Positions 1 through 5,571 of a stretch of 7,203 bases of DNA are shown one piece after another. Origin of the DNA: CAZSPT01 sp964608895 (GTDB taxonomy: Bacteria; Patescibacteriota; Patescibacteriia; 2-01-FULL-39-33); the NCBI GenBank assembly GCA_964608895.1, contig CAZSPT010000037.1:1-7203 (forward strand), read 5' to 3'. The position numbers and the translations under genes were made by a program. Positions within the stretch are counted from its first letter, which is position 1. Every line of letters begins with the position of its first letter. The notes below the pieces were generated by a model that was not told where the DNA came from, ran no database searches, and was given only the letters and a program-made list of their open reading frames with translations.

Positions 1-2
1 TT

Positions 3-227
3 GATGAAAGATTTTTTATTTGGTTTGAAGAAGTTGATTTTTGCCGTCGGATCTGGGAATCCGGTCGTCGGGTTTGCTATTTTCCGGAAGCTGAAGTGGT
101 TCATCATGGGGGCGGCAGTTTCAGTCGCCGGAAAACTCTAGCCAAGCAATGGCTGTTTTTCAGAAGCGCTTGGCGTTATTTCAAAAAACACGGCTTTTTT
201 CGCCCTTCCTTAAAAGAAAAACTATGA
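3..227 (+). CDS. Family 2 glycosyltransferase, C-terminal part only
   Basis: This is an open frame entering from the left edge and ending at TGA (225-227), so only the last 74 residues are seen. It begins DERFFIWFEEVDFCRRI, which matches the acidic D-E-x-F-F-x-x-x-E-D/E-x-D segment near the catalytic centre of rhamnosyltransferase-like GT2 enzymes. It continues with YFPEAEVVHHGGGSF, the family's typical V-x-H-x-G-G-S segment, and ends in a basic, aromatic tail. Such enzymes transfer a sugar from a nucleotide donor to a growing polysaccharide on the cytoplasmic side of the membrane. The stop overlaps the start of the Wzy-like gene (ATGA), so the two are probably translationally coupled in a surface-polysaccharide operon. 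The exact donor and acceptor cannot be told from this fragment. Confidence 0.85.
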   Translation, partial: DERFFIWFEEVDFCRRIWESGRRVCYFPEAEVVHHGGGSFSRRKTLAKQWLFFRSAWRYFKKHGFFRPSLKEKL

Positions 228-1552
228 TTTTGGCGGTTTTTTTCGCGATTCTCGGAGGATTTTTCGGCTGGAGCTATTTTTTCGGCCGAGAAAGGTTTTC
301 TCCAGCAAAACTTTTGGCGGCTTTGTGGTCCCTGGGAATCGGTCTGGCTCAGCTTCGGCTTAGTTCTTATGAAGAATCCTGGCCGTTGAAATTTTGGCTG
401 GTGCTGGGGGTTTTTTTTGGACTGTTCGGTCTCGGCTGTTTTATGTTTTCCCGATTTTTTCGGATTAGTCGATTCTTTCAAAGTAAATTGTTTTCTTCAG
501 CCAGAGAATTCCGGTTTTCAAGGTTTTGCTGGGTTTTAACCGTCTTAACGGCGGTTTCGCTGGCCGCCAACGGTTATATTTTTTGGCGGTTTGGAACTTT
601 TCCGATTTTTGCCAGCCAACCGGATCGGCTTAGATTTATTATCAACCGGGAAGTTTTCGGACTTTGGGAATATCTTGCTTTGGCTCCGCGGTTGATAATT
701 CCGCTTGGCTTTCTCGGGTTGGTTTTTGGCCGGCCGGCTCGGAAGCTTAAGCCGGTTGCCGTCGGCCTGCTGGCGATCGGAGCGGTTATTCTACTTTTCT
801 ATGCTTCCCGGCTGATTATTATTTTGCCAATTCTTCTCTCTTATTTCAGTTATCTGATTCTTCATCCTTGGTTGACTAAAAAGAGAATCGTTAAAATTAC
901 CGCGGCGGTTGTCCTGGTCGTGCTGGCGGTTTCAATTATTATTCCGGCGGTCCGGAATTACATTTCCTACCGCGATTATTATTCTGAAATTGACTACACT
1001 CCGTTTACTTATTTACTGGATATTTCAAAAATTAATTTACCCGAACAGCTTGATTGGCTGGTGCCGATTTACCTTATTCCCGCTTTTAATCTCCAGGCAC
1101 TCGCCCGGGCGGTGGAATATTTCAACTGGCCGAATTTTTTCTTTGGCCGTTTCAGCTTGGCGGTTTTTGACCCGGCGCTCGGAATTTTTCAGCTGCCGGC
1201 AGTCGGCCTTGAGGCTCCTTGGGAAGAAATTTTTCTTCCCTGGTGGGTGACCGGGACTTTTCTTTTCGGTTCTTGGGTTGATTTTGGCTGGTTCGGCATT
1301 GGTTTGGCGGCGATTTTTTGGGCCGGCCTGTTTTTATTCAGTTATCACTGGGGAAAGCGAAAAAAAGCTTTGGTTCCGGCTCTGATTTTCGGCTATTCCA
1401 GTTTTTTGGCGGTGATGGCGATTTATACTAATTGTTTTCTCCGGCCGGAATTTTATCTGGATTTGGCGGTTATTTTTATCGTCGGCTGGCTGGCCGGAGG
1501 GAGATTTTTTCTTTTGGAAAAAAAACAAAAAAATTCTCCTGAAAAAAATTAG
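224..1552 (+). CDS. Wzy-like oligosaccharide repeat-unit polymerase (polytopic membrane protein)
   Basis: The product is a 442-residue inner-membrane protein that probably joins lipid-linked oligosaccharide units into a surface polysaccharide. About ten hydrophobic segments are visible (for example residues 1-20, 57-76, 104-121, 179-212, 226-243, 343-374, 385-402 and 411-430). Family-like features are the FGTFPIF segment and a following Arg-rich stretch at 123-141, the SRLIII segment at 195-200, a long soluble loop around 244-340, and WVDFGWFGIG at 351-360, which resembles the D-F-G-x-x-G motif of O-antigen polymerases. The ATG at 224 is preferred over the in-frame ATG at 149 because it makes an ATGA overlap with the upstream glycosyltransferase stop and begins directly at the first membrane helix; the 149 start would place 25 residues inside the upstream gene. 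Wzy proteins diverge strongly, so the family call rests on topology and short motifs. An O-antigen ligase is the main alternative. Confidence 0.72.
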   Translation: MILAVFFAILGGFFGWSYFFGRERFSPAKLLAALWSLGIGLAQLRLSSYEESWPLKFWLVLGVFFGLFGLGCFMFSRFFRISRFFQSKLFSSAREFRFSRFCWVLTVLTAVSLAANGYIFWRFGTFPIFASQPDRLRFIINREVFGLWEYLALAPRLIIPLGFLGLVFGRPARKLKPVAVGLLAIGAVILLFYASRLIIILPILLSYFSYLILHPWLTKKRIVKITAAVVLVVLAVSIIIPAVRNYISYRDYYSEIDYTPFTYLLDISKINLPEQLDWLVPIYLIPAFNLQALARAVEYFNWPNFFFGRFSLAVFDPALGIFQLPAVGLEAPWEEIFLPWWVTGTFLFGSWVDFGWFGIGLAAIFWAGLFLFSYHWGKRKKALVPALIFGYSSFLAVMAIYTNCFLRPEFYLDLAVIFIVGWLAGGRFFLLEKKQKNSPEKN

Positions 1553-1570
1553 GAGAAATTTTTGGGTTAT
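1534..1570. terminator. Bidirectional intrinsic terminator between convergent operons
   Basis: TTCTCCT (1534-1540) and AGGAGAA (1551-1557) form a 7-bp stem around a 10-nt loop that contains the TAG stop of the Wzy-like gene. T-rich sequence follows on the plus strand (1559-1575). On the minus strand the stem is followed by a T run complementary to the A-rich 1518-1533. It can therefore end both the polysaccharide operon and the def-fmt operon. The stem is short, so efficiency may be modest. Confidence 0.65.
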
Positions 1571-1588
1571 TTTTAGCCGGTTTAAGGG

Positions 1589-2518
1589 TTAGTTGAGCCG
1601 GCTTTGAATTATTTCTCGGTGGCCGGCCAGAAATTCCCGGCTGGTCATTTTCCGCTTGCCGGCCGGTTGGAGCTCAATAATTTCAAGAGCGTTCCGACCG
1701 GCGGCGACTGCCATATTATTTTGGTTTAAAAAAACCGTTCCCGGTTCAGCCGATTGGTTAAGCAATTTGACCGGCGGGAAGATTTTTAACCGTTGGTCAT
1801 TCCAAACTGTCCAGGCGTTCGGCCAAGGGTGATAGGCTCTGATTTTTCGGCTGATTTTTTCCGCGGATTTATTCCAGTCTATTTTCCCGTCTGATTTTTT
1901 CAGAGCCCGGCAAAAACTTGCTTGGCGGTCGTTTTGGGCGGTTGGAGAGGTTTTTCCGGCAAGGTAGCGACTGATTGTTTCAGTCCAGAACTCCCGGCCT
2001 TGAGCAATCATTTTTTCCCGGAGCGACCGACTGGTTTCAGTCGGAGAAATTTTGATTTTTTTTTGGGCGATAATCGGTCCGTGGTCAAGTTTTTGATCCA
2101 TTTTAATAATTGTTAGGCCGGTTTCCTCGTCGCCGGCGAGAATCGCCGCCGGAATCGGAGACGCTCCCCGATATTTCGGAAGAAGCGAAGGATGTAGATT
2201 AAGTCCGCCTTGTTTGAAAATCGCCAAAAGCTCCGGCGGCAAAAGCCGGCCAAAAGCAACTGTTACCAGTAAATCCGGCTTGTTTTTCCCGAAAGTGGCT
2301 AGAAAATCCGGAGCCAAAAGATTTTCCGGTTGAAAAATTTGAAGATTTTTCTTTTCAGCGAAAAGTTTAACCGGACTGGCAGTCGGTTTTTTTCCTCGGC
2401 CGGCCGGCCGAGTCGGCTGGGTTAGAACGGCGGTCAGCCGAAACTCCGGCTGGTTGTCTAGAGCTTCAAGAAAAGGAACGGCAAATTTCGGACTGCCGGC
2501 GAAAATTATTTTAAACAT
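1589..2518 (-). CDS. fmt: Methionyl-tRNA formyltransferase
   Basis: This enzyme transfers a formyl group from 10-formyltetrahydrofolate to Met-tRNA(fMet), making the bacterial initiator tRNA. The 309-residue protein has the usual family length. It starts MFKIIFAGSPKFAVPFL, the N-terminal fold of the formyltransferase domain, and has TQPTRPAGRGKK at 33-44. The active-site segment LNLHPSLLPKYRGASPI is at 106-122, with N107 and H109, and LDHG with D145 follows; these correspond to the conserved Asn-His-Asp set. The C-terminal tRNA-binding domain shows RAYHPWPNAWT (about 228-238) and LQPAGKRKMTSREFLAG. The frame stays open upstream of ATG 2518, but that extension overlaps def and has no family resemblance, so 2518 is the start. 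It lies 1 nt after the def stop and has no clear ribosome binding site of its own, which suggests translational coupling. Confidence 0.97.
   Translation of the reverse strand: MFKIIFAGSPKFAVPFLEALDNQPEFRLTAVLTQPTRPAGRGKKPTASPVKLFAEKKNLQIFQPENLLAPDFLATFGKNKPDLLVTVAFGRLLPPELLAIFKQGGLNLHPSLLPKYRGASPIPAAILAGDEETGLTIIKMDQKLDHGPIIAQKKIKISPTETSRSLREKMIAQGREFWTETISRYLAGKTSPTAQNDRQASFCRALKKSDGKIDWNKSAEKISRKIRAYHPWPNAWTVWNDQRLKIFPPVKLLNQSAEPGTVFLNQNNMAVAAGRNALEIIELQPAGKRKMTSREFLAGHREIIQSRLN
2395..2412. repeat. 18-bp perfect palindrome inside fmt
   Basis: The sequence reads CTCGGCCGG then CCGGCCGAG, a perfect 18-bp inverted repeat with no spacer. It lies in the codons for the conserved PAGRG segment of Fmt. 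It is the longest of several CCGGCCGG/GGCCGGCC sites in the window. It is probably a product of codon choice, and no function is claimed. Confidence 0.9.
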
Positions 2519-2519
2519 A

Positions 2520-2972
2520 TTAGAGTCTGGTGATGTTTTGGGCTTTATCAATGAATAAAATTCCTTCAAGGTGGTCAATTTCGTGCTGAATAACCCGGGC
2601 AAGCAGGCCTTTAGCCTTAAGTTTTCGGATTTTTCCTTGGGGAGTTTGGTATTGAATAAGGATTTTCCGGCGACGCTTAACTTCCCCAAAAACCTCGGGA
2701 ATTGACAAGCAGCCTTCTTCTCCCCATTGTTTCCAAAGCGATTTTTTTAGAATTTTCGGATTTATCATTTCCAAAACCCCGTCTTGATGGCTGACGGCGA
2801 TAATTCGGAGATTGAGGCCGACTTGAGGAGCGGCCAAACCGATTCCGTCTTTTTTTAGCATTGTTTTGGTGAATTTTGGAATAAATTCGGCCAGTTTTGG
2901 ATTGGAAAAATTCTTAATCGGTCGGGATTTTTTCCGGAGAATTTTATTAGGATGGATAATTATTTTGAACAT
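2520..2972 (-). CDS. def: Peptide deformylase
   Basis: This metallo-hydrolase removes the N-formyl group from new proteins during translation. The 150-residue protein has all three family motifs: GIGLAAPQVG at 43-52 (Q50 is the oxyanion-binding glutamine), EGCLSIP at 86-92 (metal ligand C88), and QHEIDHLEG at 129-137 (ligands H130 and H134, catalytic E131). At this length it lacks long C-terminal extensions. The start is ATG 2972 because MFKIIIHPNKILRKKSRPI matches the family N-terminus; the 44-residue extension to 3104 lies antisense to the divergent small gene and is not deformylase-like. No Shine-Dalgarno sequence precedes the start. It is followed after 1 nt by fmt, the common pairing of the formylation and deformylation genes. 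Confidence 0.97.
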   Translation of the reverse strand: MFKIIIHPNKILRKKSRPIKNFSNPKLAEFIPKFTKTMLKKDGIGLAAPQVGLNLRIIAVSHQDGVLEMINPKILKKSLWKQWGEEGCLSIPEVFGEVKRRRKILIQYQTPQGKIRKLKAKGLLARVIQHEIDHLEGILFIDKAQNITRL

Positions 2973-2992
2973 ATTTTTATTTGTGATATAAC
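2965..2992 (+). promoter_or_regulatory. Sigma70-type promoter with extended -10 for the small gene at 3027
   Basis: The -35 is TTGAAC (2965-2970), the spacer is 16 bp, and the -10 is TATAAC (2987-2992) preceded by TG one base upstream, giving an extended -10 (TGATATAAC). The expected transcription start is near 2999, which gives a leader of about 28 nt to ATG 3027. It overlaps the start region of def on the other strand. It is predicted from consensus only. Confidence 0.6.
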
Positions 2993-3007
2993 TTAGAAGA
3001 GGAGGGG

Positions 3008-3037
3008 ATAATAACATTTTTCCATTATGAATGTCAA
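3008..3037 (-). promoter_or_regulatory. Sigma70-type promoter for def-fmt
   Basis: Read on the minus strand, TTGACA (3037-3032) is a perfect -35. With an 18-bp spacer it is followed by TATTAT (3013-3008). Transcription would start near 3001, about 29 nt before the def ATG. The -35 lies inside the first codons of the divergent small gene, so the two promoters cover the same roughly 75 bp and may interfere with each other. Confidence 0.55.
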
Positions 3038-3305
3038 AAATGGTCCGGAAAAAATTTCCAAAATTTTGAAGCAAAAACAGCCGGAGAAACCGCCGGCTTA
3101 TCAATGGCAGGAATTTGCTCTTCGGATAATTAAAGAGTTGGGGGTTCCCAGCTTCAAAAAAAATTCCGTTTTTAAGGCCGCCAAAGAATATCCCAGGCCG
3201 GTGGTGGAAAAATGCCTTAGCGACACTAAGGAACTTTGCCAGCGGGGGGCAAAATGGAAGTATTTTTTCAAACTAATTTCTCAAAACCGCAAGCGGTCTT
3301 CTTAA
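3027..3305 (+). CDS. Small basic protein of unknown function
   Basis: The predicted protein has 92 residues, is rich in Lys and Arg, and has no signal peptide or membrane segment, so it is probably cytoplasmic. After a polar N-terminus (1-22) it shows alternating helical segments: YQWQEFALRIIKELGV (25-40), a run SVFKAAKEYPRPVVEKCLSDTKEL (47-70), and KWKYFFKLI (76-84). I recognise no named domain; the pattern resembles small helical proteins of uncharacterised Patescibacteria families. Its reality is supported by its own extended -10 promoter, by amino acid patterning that looks like a folded protein, and by convergent spacing of 29 bp from the next gene. An in-frame TAA at 3012 and the ATG at 3027 fix the start. 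A GGAGGGG lies at 3001-3007, about 19 nt from the ATG, too far to be a normal ribosome binding site. Confidence 0.7.
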   Translation: MNVKNGPEKISKILKQKQPEKPPAYQWQEFALRIIKELGVPSFKKNSVFKAAKEYPRPVVEKCLSDTKELCQRGAKWKYFFKLISQNRKRSS

Positions 3306-3334
3306 ATTTATAAAATTGATTTTATTGAAAGCCG

Positions 3335-4126
3335 TTATTCCAGCTTAAAGTTAGCGGTGAGATAACCGACTCCAAAAGGCGCTTGATAGCTCAAAATTTC
3401 CGTATTGAAATTAACATTATTAAGAATTCCAAGAAGGATTAGAATTGACCGAAAGCCGCATTCCGCCGCTTCTTTAACTAGTTTAGAGTCAAGATTGATG
3501 ATTCCTTGGATATCTTGATTTTTCAGCAGCTCAATTAACTTTTCGTCAAATTTTTTGCCGGCCGGGTTAAAAGGAACTGGAGCGTTTTCAGTCAGGCAGT
3601 GGGAAAGATCGCCCGAGGCGACCACCGCCACTCGCTGATTGCTGTCAGCGATTGTTTCTTTGAGAGCTTTGCCGAATTCAAGATGGGCCGGCCGATCCAA
3701 AAAAGAAAAGTAAATTGGAATTAGTCTAATTTTTTCAAGATGTTGGCTGAGATAAAAAAAGGGGACCGCGACTCCGTGATCAAGCTGGGTTTCGGAAACG
3801 ATATTAATCGGCGCTTTGGCGCTGATTTTTTCTTTTCCGGCGGTTATTAAGGTGGTATCTCCTTTGGCCGTTAATTTAGTGGAAAAATCCCCAAATTCCT
3901 GAAAATTCAATTGATAATTGTCGGACAAATTTATAGTGAAGGAATCTGATTCAATTTTTCCGTGAGGAGAAATAATTATCAAAATATCCGGCTTAACGGC
4001 GTAAAGCTCTTGCTCAAGTCGCTTCAAGGCTTCTTTGGTTTGGTTGATTTGGTCAAGATTTTCCTTACCGATGTTTGGAATTAAAATCGGCGGATGAGGA
4101 GAAAGAGCGGCAAAAACTAAAGACAT
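3335..4126 (-). CDS. LigB/Memo-type class III extradiol dioxygenase-like protein of the AmmeMemoRadiSam group
   Basis: The 263-residue protein has the whole LigB-type fold and little else. Visible motifs are LSPHPPILIPNIG (8-20, H11), PDILIIISPHG (46-56, H55), ETQLDHGVAVPFFYL (112-126, H117), VVASGDLSHCL (168-178, H176), KEAAECGFRSILILLG (218-233, E222) and YQAPFGVGYLTA (247-258). These histidines and the glutamate match metal-site positions of class III extradiol dioxygenases and of the related Memo proteins. Whether it is a dioxygenase is unknown. In other bacteria this form is often fused to or adjacent to an AMMECR1 domain and near a radical SAM enzyme. Here the protein stops right after the LigB domain, and no AMMECR1 is seen. 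It follows the hydrolase gene by 13 nt, with only an A-rich gap and no Shine-Dalgarno sequence, so it is probably cotranscribed. Confidence 0.88.
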   Translation of the reverse strand: MSLVFAALSPHPPILIPNIGKENLDQINQTKEALKRLEQELYAVKPDILIIISPHGKIESDSFTINLSDNYQLNFQEFGDFSTKLTAKGDTTLITAGKEKISAKAPINIVSETQLDHGVAVPFFYLSQHLEKIRLIPIYFSFLDRPAHLEFGKALKETIADSNQRVAVVASGDLSHCLTENAPVPFNPAGKKFDEKLIELLKNQDIQGIINLDSKLVKEAAECGFRSILILLGILNNVNFNTEILSYQAPFGVGYLTANFKLE

Positions 4127-4139
4127 ATTTTTTTTGTTA

Positions 4140-5501
4140 TTACCACTGGCCGGTAATTGTCTGGCCGAGTGGATGAACTTCTAAGGTCTGTTTTGAAACG
4201 GTAATAATGTTGTCCCAGCTGTAATTCATATCAAGGAATATTTTGGCGTTAAAAATCGGCAGCCGTTTGCCTTCGGAAATAACATAAACAGTGTTGGAAT
4301 CCGGTGTTTTAATTAATTCGCCACCTGGAAGTTTAACCGGCTGGGCTGAACGGTAGCGGTCAAGTTCGCCCGGCGAGGCTTTTTTAATCGTCAGGCCTTG
4401 AAAGTTAAAGTTTAAAATTTCTTCGTTGATAATCAGCTTTTTTCGGCCGCTGATGACATAGTAAACGGCTCGGGTTTTTTCATTCTGAATCAAAGCGCCC
4501 GCGGGATAAAGAGTGTGCTCGGTAATTTCCGGCCCTTGGCGGTATTCGGCTAACTCGCTATTTGAAGCTTTAATTAATTCGTCTTCCATAAAGCCAAGCT
4601 GTCGGAAAACTTCCTGATTTTCAATTTTTCTTTTTTGGTCGTTGACAATCATATAAATTTCTCCCTTGGAATTTTTCAGCAAAGAGAAATTGTGATATTT
4701 CACCGGCGGACCGTTTTGATAGTTTTTTAAGTCGCTTCTTGAAACTTCAACAATCTTGGCTGGATTAAATCTGGAATAAAATACGGATTGAGAAACGATT
4801 TTTCTCTTTTTTTCGTTTTCAATAAGATAAACGGTTTCTGAATTTTCAGCCCGCAACAAGGCGCCGTCGGGCCATTTTTGGGAAAAATATTTATTCCAAA
4901 GATTCCAAAAAAGCTGATTGCCGTGGATATGGGGGGTATAGTTGTAAAGGCTGGCGGTGGCAGTATTTTCCGGAATTACTTCTTGGTCGTCTATGGTGTA
5001 ATTTAGATGCGGCCGATAATTAAATTCTCCAATATGGTCAAGATAGTAGCGAGTTTGGGCGGCCGCTGAATTAACTTGTTTGTAAAAACCTTTCCAGCGG
5101 GGATTGCAGCCGCCGCTGTCCGGACAGCCATAGCCGGTCGCCCAGTCGTACTGACTTTGCTTCGGCGATTTATCAGTCAGAAGACTCATTTCTTTCTGGA
5201 CCAGAATCAGCAGGTATTTTGGGTTAATTAACCATTTTCGGGAAGTTTCGTAAAAAGTTTGGCTGGCGGTTTTGAAATTTCCTTCTTTATCCAGGCAAAT
5301 ATAGTTTTTCAAGCTGCCATCGGTTTTTTCCAGAAAATTTTGGATTTCAGCCAAGTCCATTGAGTTATAGTCGGACAGCTCGTTGTCCGAAATAAGATAG
5401 TTGGGGTCAAAATCGGCCGCCAGAGCGATTCCGGTAAAATTGCCCGCTGTTAAGCTTAGAATAATTCCCAATCCAATGATTTTTTTGAAATATTTTCCCA
5501 T
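4140..5501 (-). CDS. Secreted lysozyme-like putative cell-wall hydrolase with four C-terminal repeats
   Basis: The 453-residue protein has a signal peptide (KKIIGLGIILSL, then GIALA-A with cleavage likely after residue 28 or 29), so it is exported. Residues 85-206 resemble a lysozyme- or transglycosylase-like domain seen in secreted proteins of Actinobacteria and Patescibacteria: NPKYLLILVQKEMSLLTD (93-110, with E104 as a candidate catalytic acid), ATGYGCPDSGGCN (121-133), an AAAQTRYYLDH helix, and ATASLYNYTPHI (181-192). C126 and C132 could form a disulfide. From about 210 to 449 there are four copies of a module of about 58 residues, each with a P-x-G-x-L-L/I type entry, a V-Y-x-I strand, a K-R/K-x-I turn and a conserved Glu/Ser/Leu-rich helix. 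These may bind wall or surface polymers. In frame, ATG 5501 is the first start after TAA 5510-5508. The domain call is from pattern memory and the substrate is inferred. Confidence 0.75.
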   Translation of the reverse strand: MGKYFKKIIGLGIILSLTAGNFTGIALAADFDPNYLISDNELSDYNSMDLAEIQNFLEKTDGSLKNYICLDKEGNFKTASQTFYETSRKWLINPKYLLILVQKEMSLLTDKSPKQSQYDWATGYGCPDSGGCNPRWKGFYKQVNSAAAQTRYYLDHIGEFNYRPHLNYTIDDQEVIPENTATASLYNYTPHIHGNQLFWNLWNKYFSQKWPDGALLRAENSETVYLIENEKKRKIVSQSVFYSRFNPAKIVEVSRSDLKNYQNGPPVKYHNFSLLKNSKGEIYMIVNDQKRKIENQEVFRQLGFMEDELIKASNSELAEYRQGPEITEHTLYPAGALIQNEKTRAVYYVISGRKKLIINEEILNFNFQGLTIKKASPGELDRYRSAQPVKLPGGELIKTPDSNTVYVISEGKRLPIFNAKIFLDMNYSWDNIITVSKQTLEVHPLGQTITGQW

Positions 5502-5536
5502 TTTTAGTTATTTTGATTTTTATCATTCTCCTAATT

Positions 5537-5565
5537 ATTATACAAAATCAAACCAAAAAATACAA
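5537..5565 (-). promoter_or_regulatory. Sigma70-type promoter for the secreted hydrolase gene
   Basis: On the minus strand TTGTAT (5565-5560), a 17-bp spacer and a perfect TATAAT (5542-5537) lie in the gap after the radical SAM gene. Transcription would start near 5530, about 29 nt before ATG 5501. AGGAG (5532-5528) sits at this start point, too far from ATG 5501 to work normally and followed after one base by an out-of-frame ATG (5526-5524). The hydrolase and LigB-type genes can thus be expressed independently of the upstream gene. Confidence 0.65.
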
Positions 5566-5571
5566 AACTGT

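Noticed and set aside
225..227. Recoded TGA (glycine), as in some Patescibacteria lineages.
   Set aside because: TGA ends the glycosyltransferase at the expected place with an ATGA overlap, and no supported gene contains an in-frame TGA.
2519..3104. Longer N-termini for fmt (to 2689) and def (to 3104).
   Set aside because: The extensions overlap the neighbouring gene, or its complement, and lack family resemblance. The internal MFKII starts match both families exactly.
3286..3325. Terminator between the convergent genes ending at 3305 and 3335 (ACCGCAAGCGGT, and ATAAAA/TTTTAT at 3310-3325).
   Set aside because: The first stem is only 4 bp with a usable loop and the second is all A-T with no following T run, so neither is convincing.
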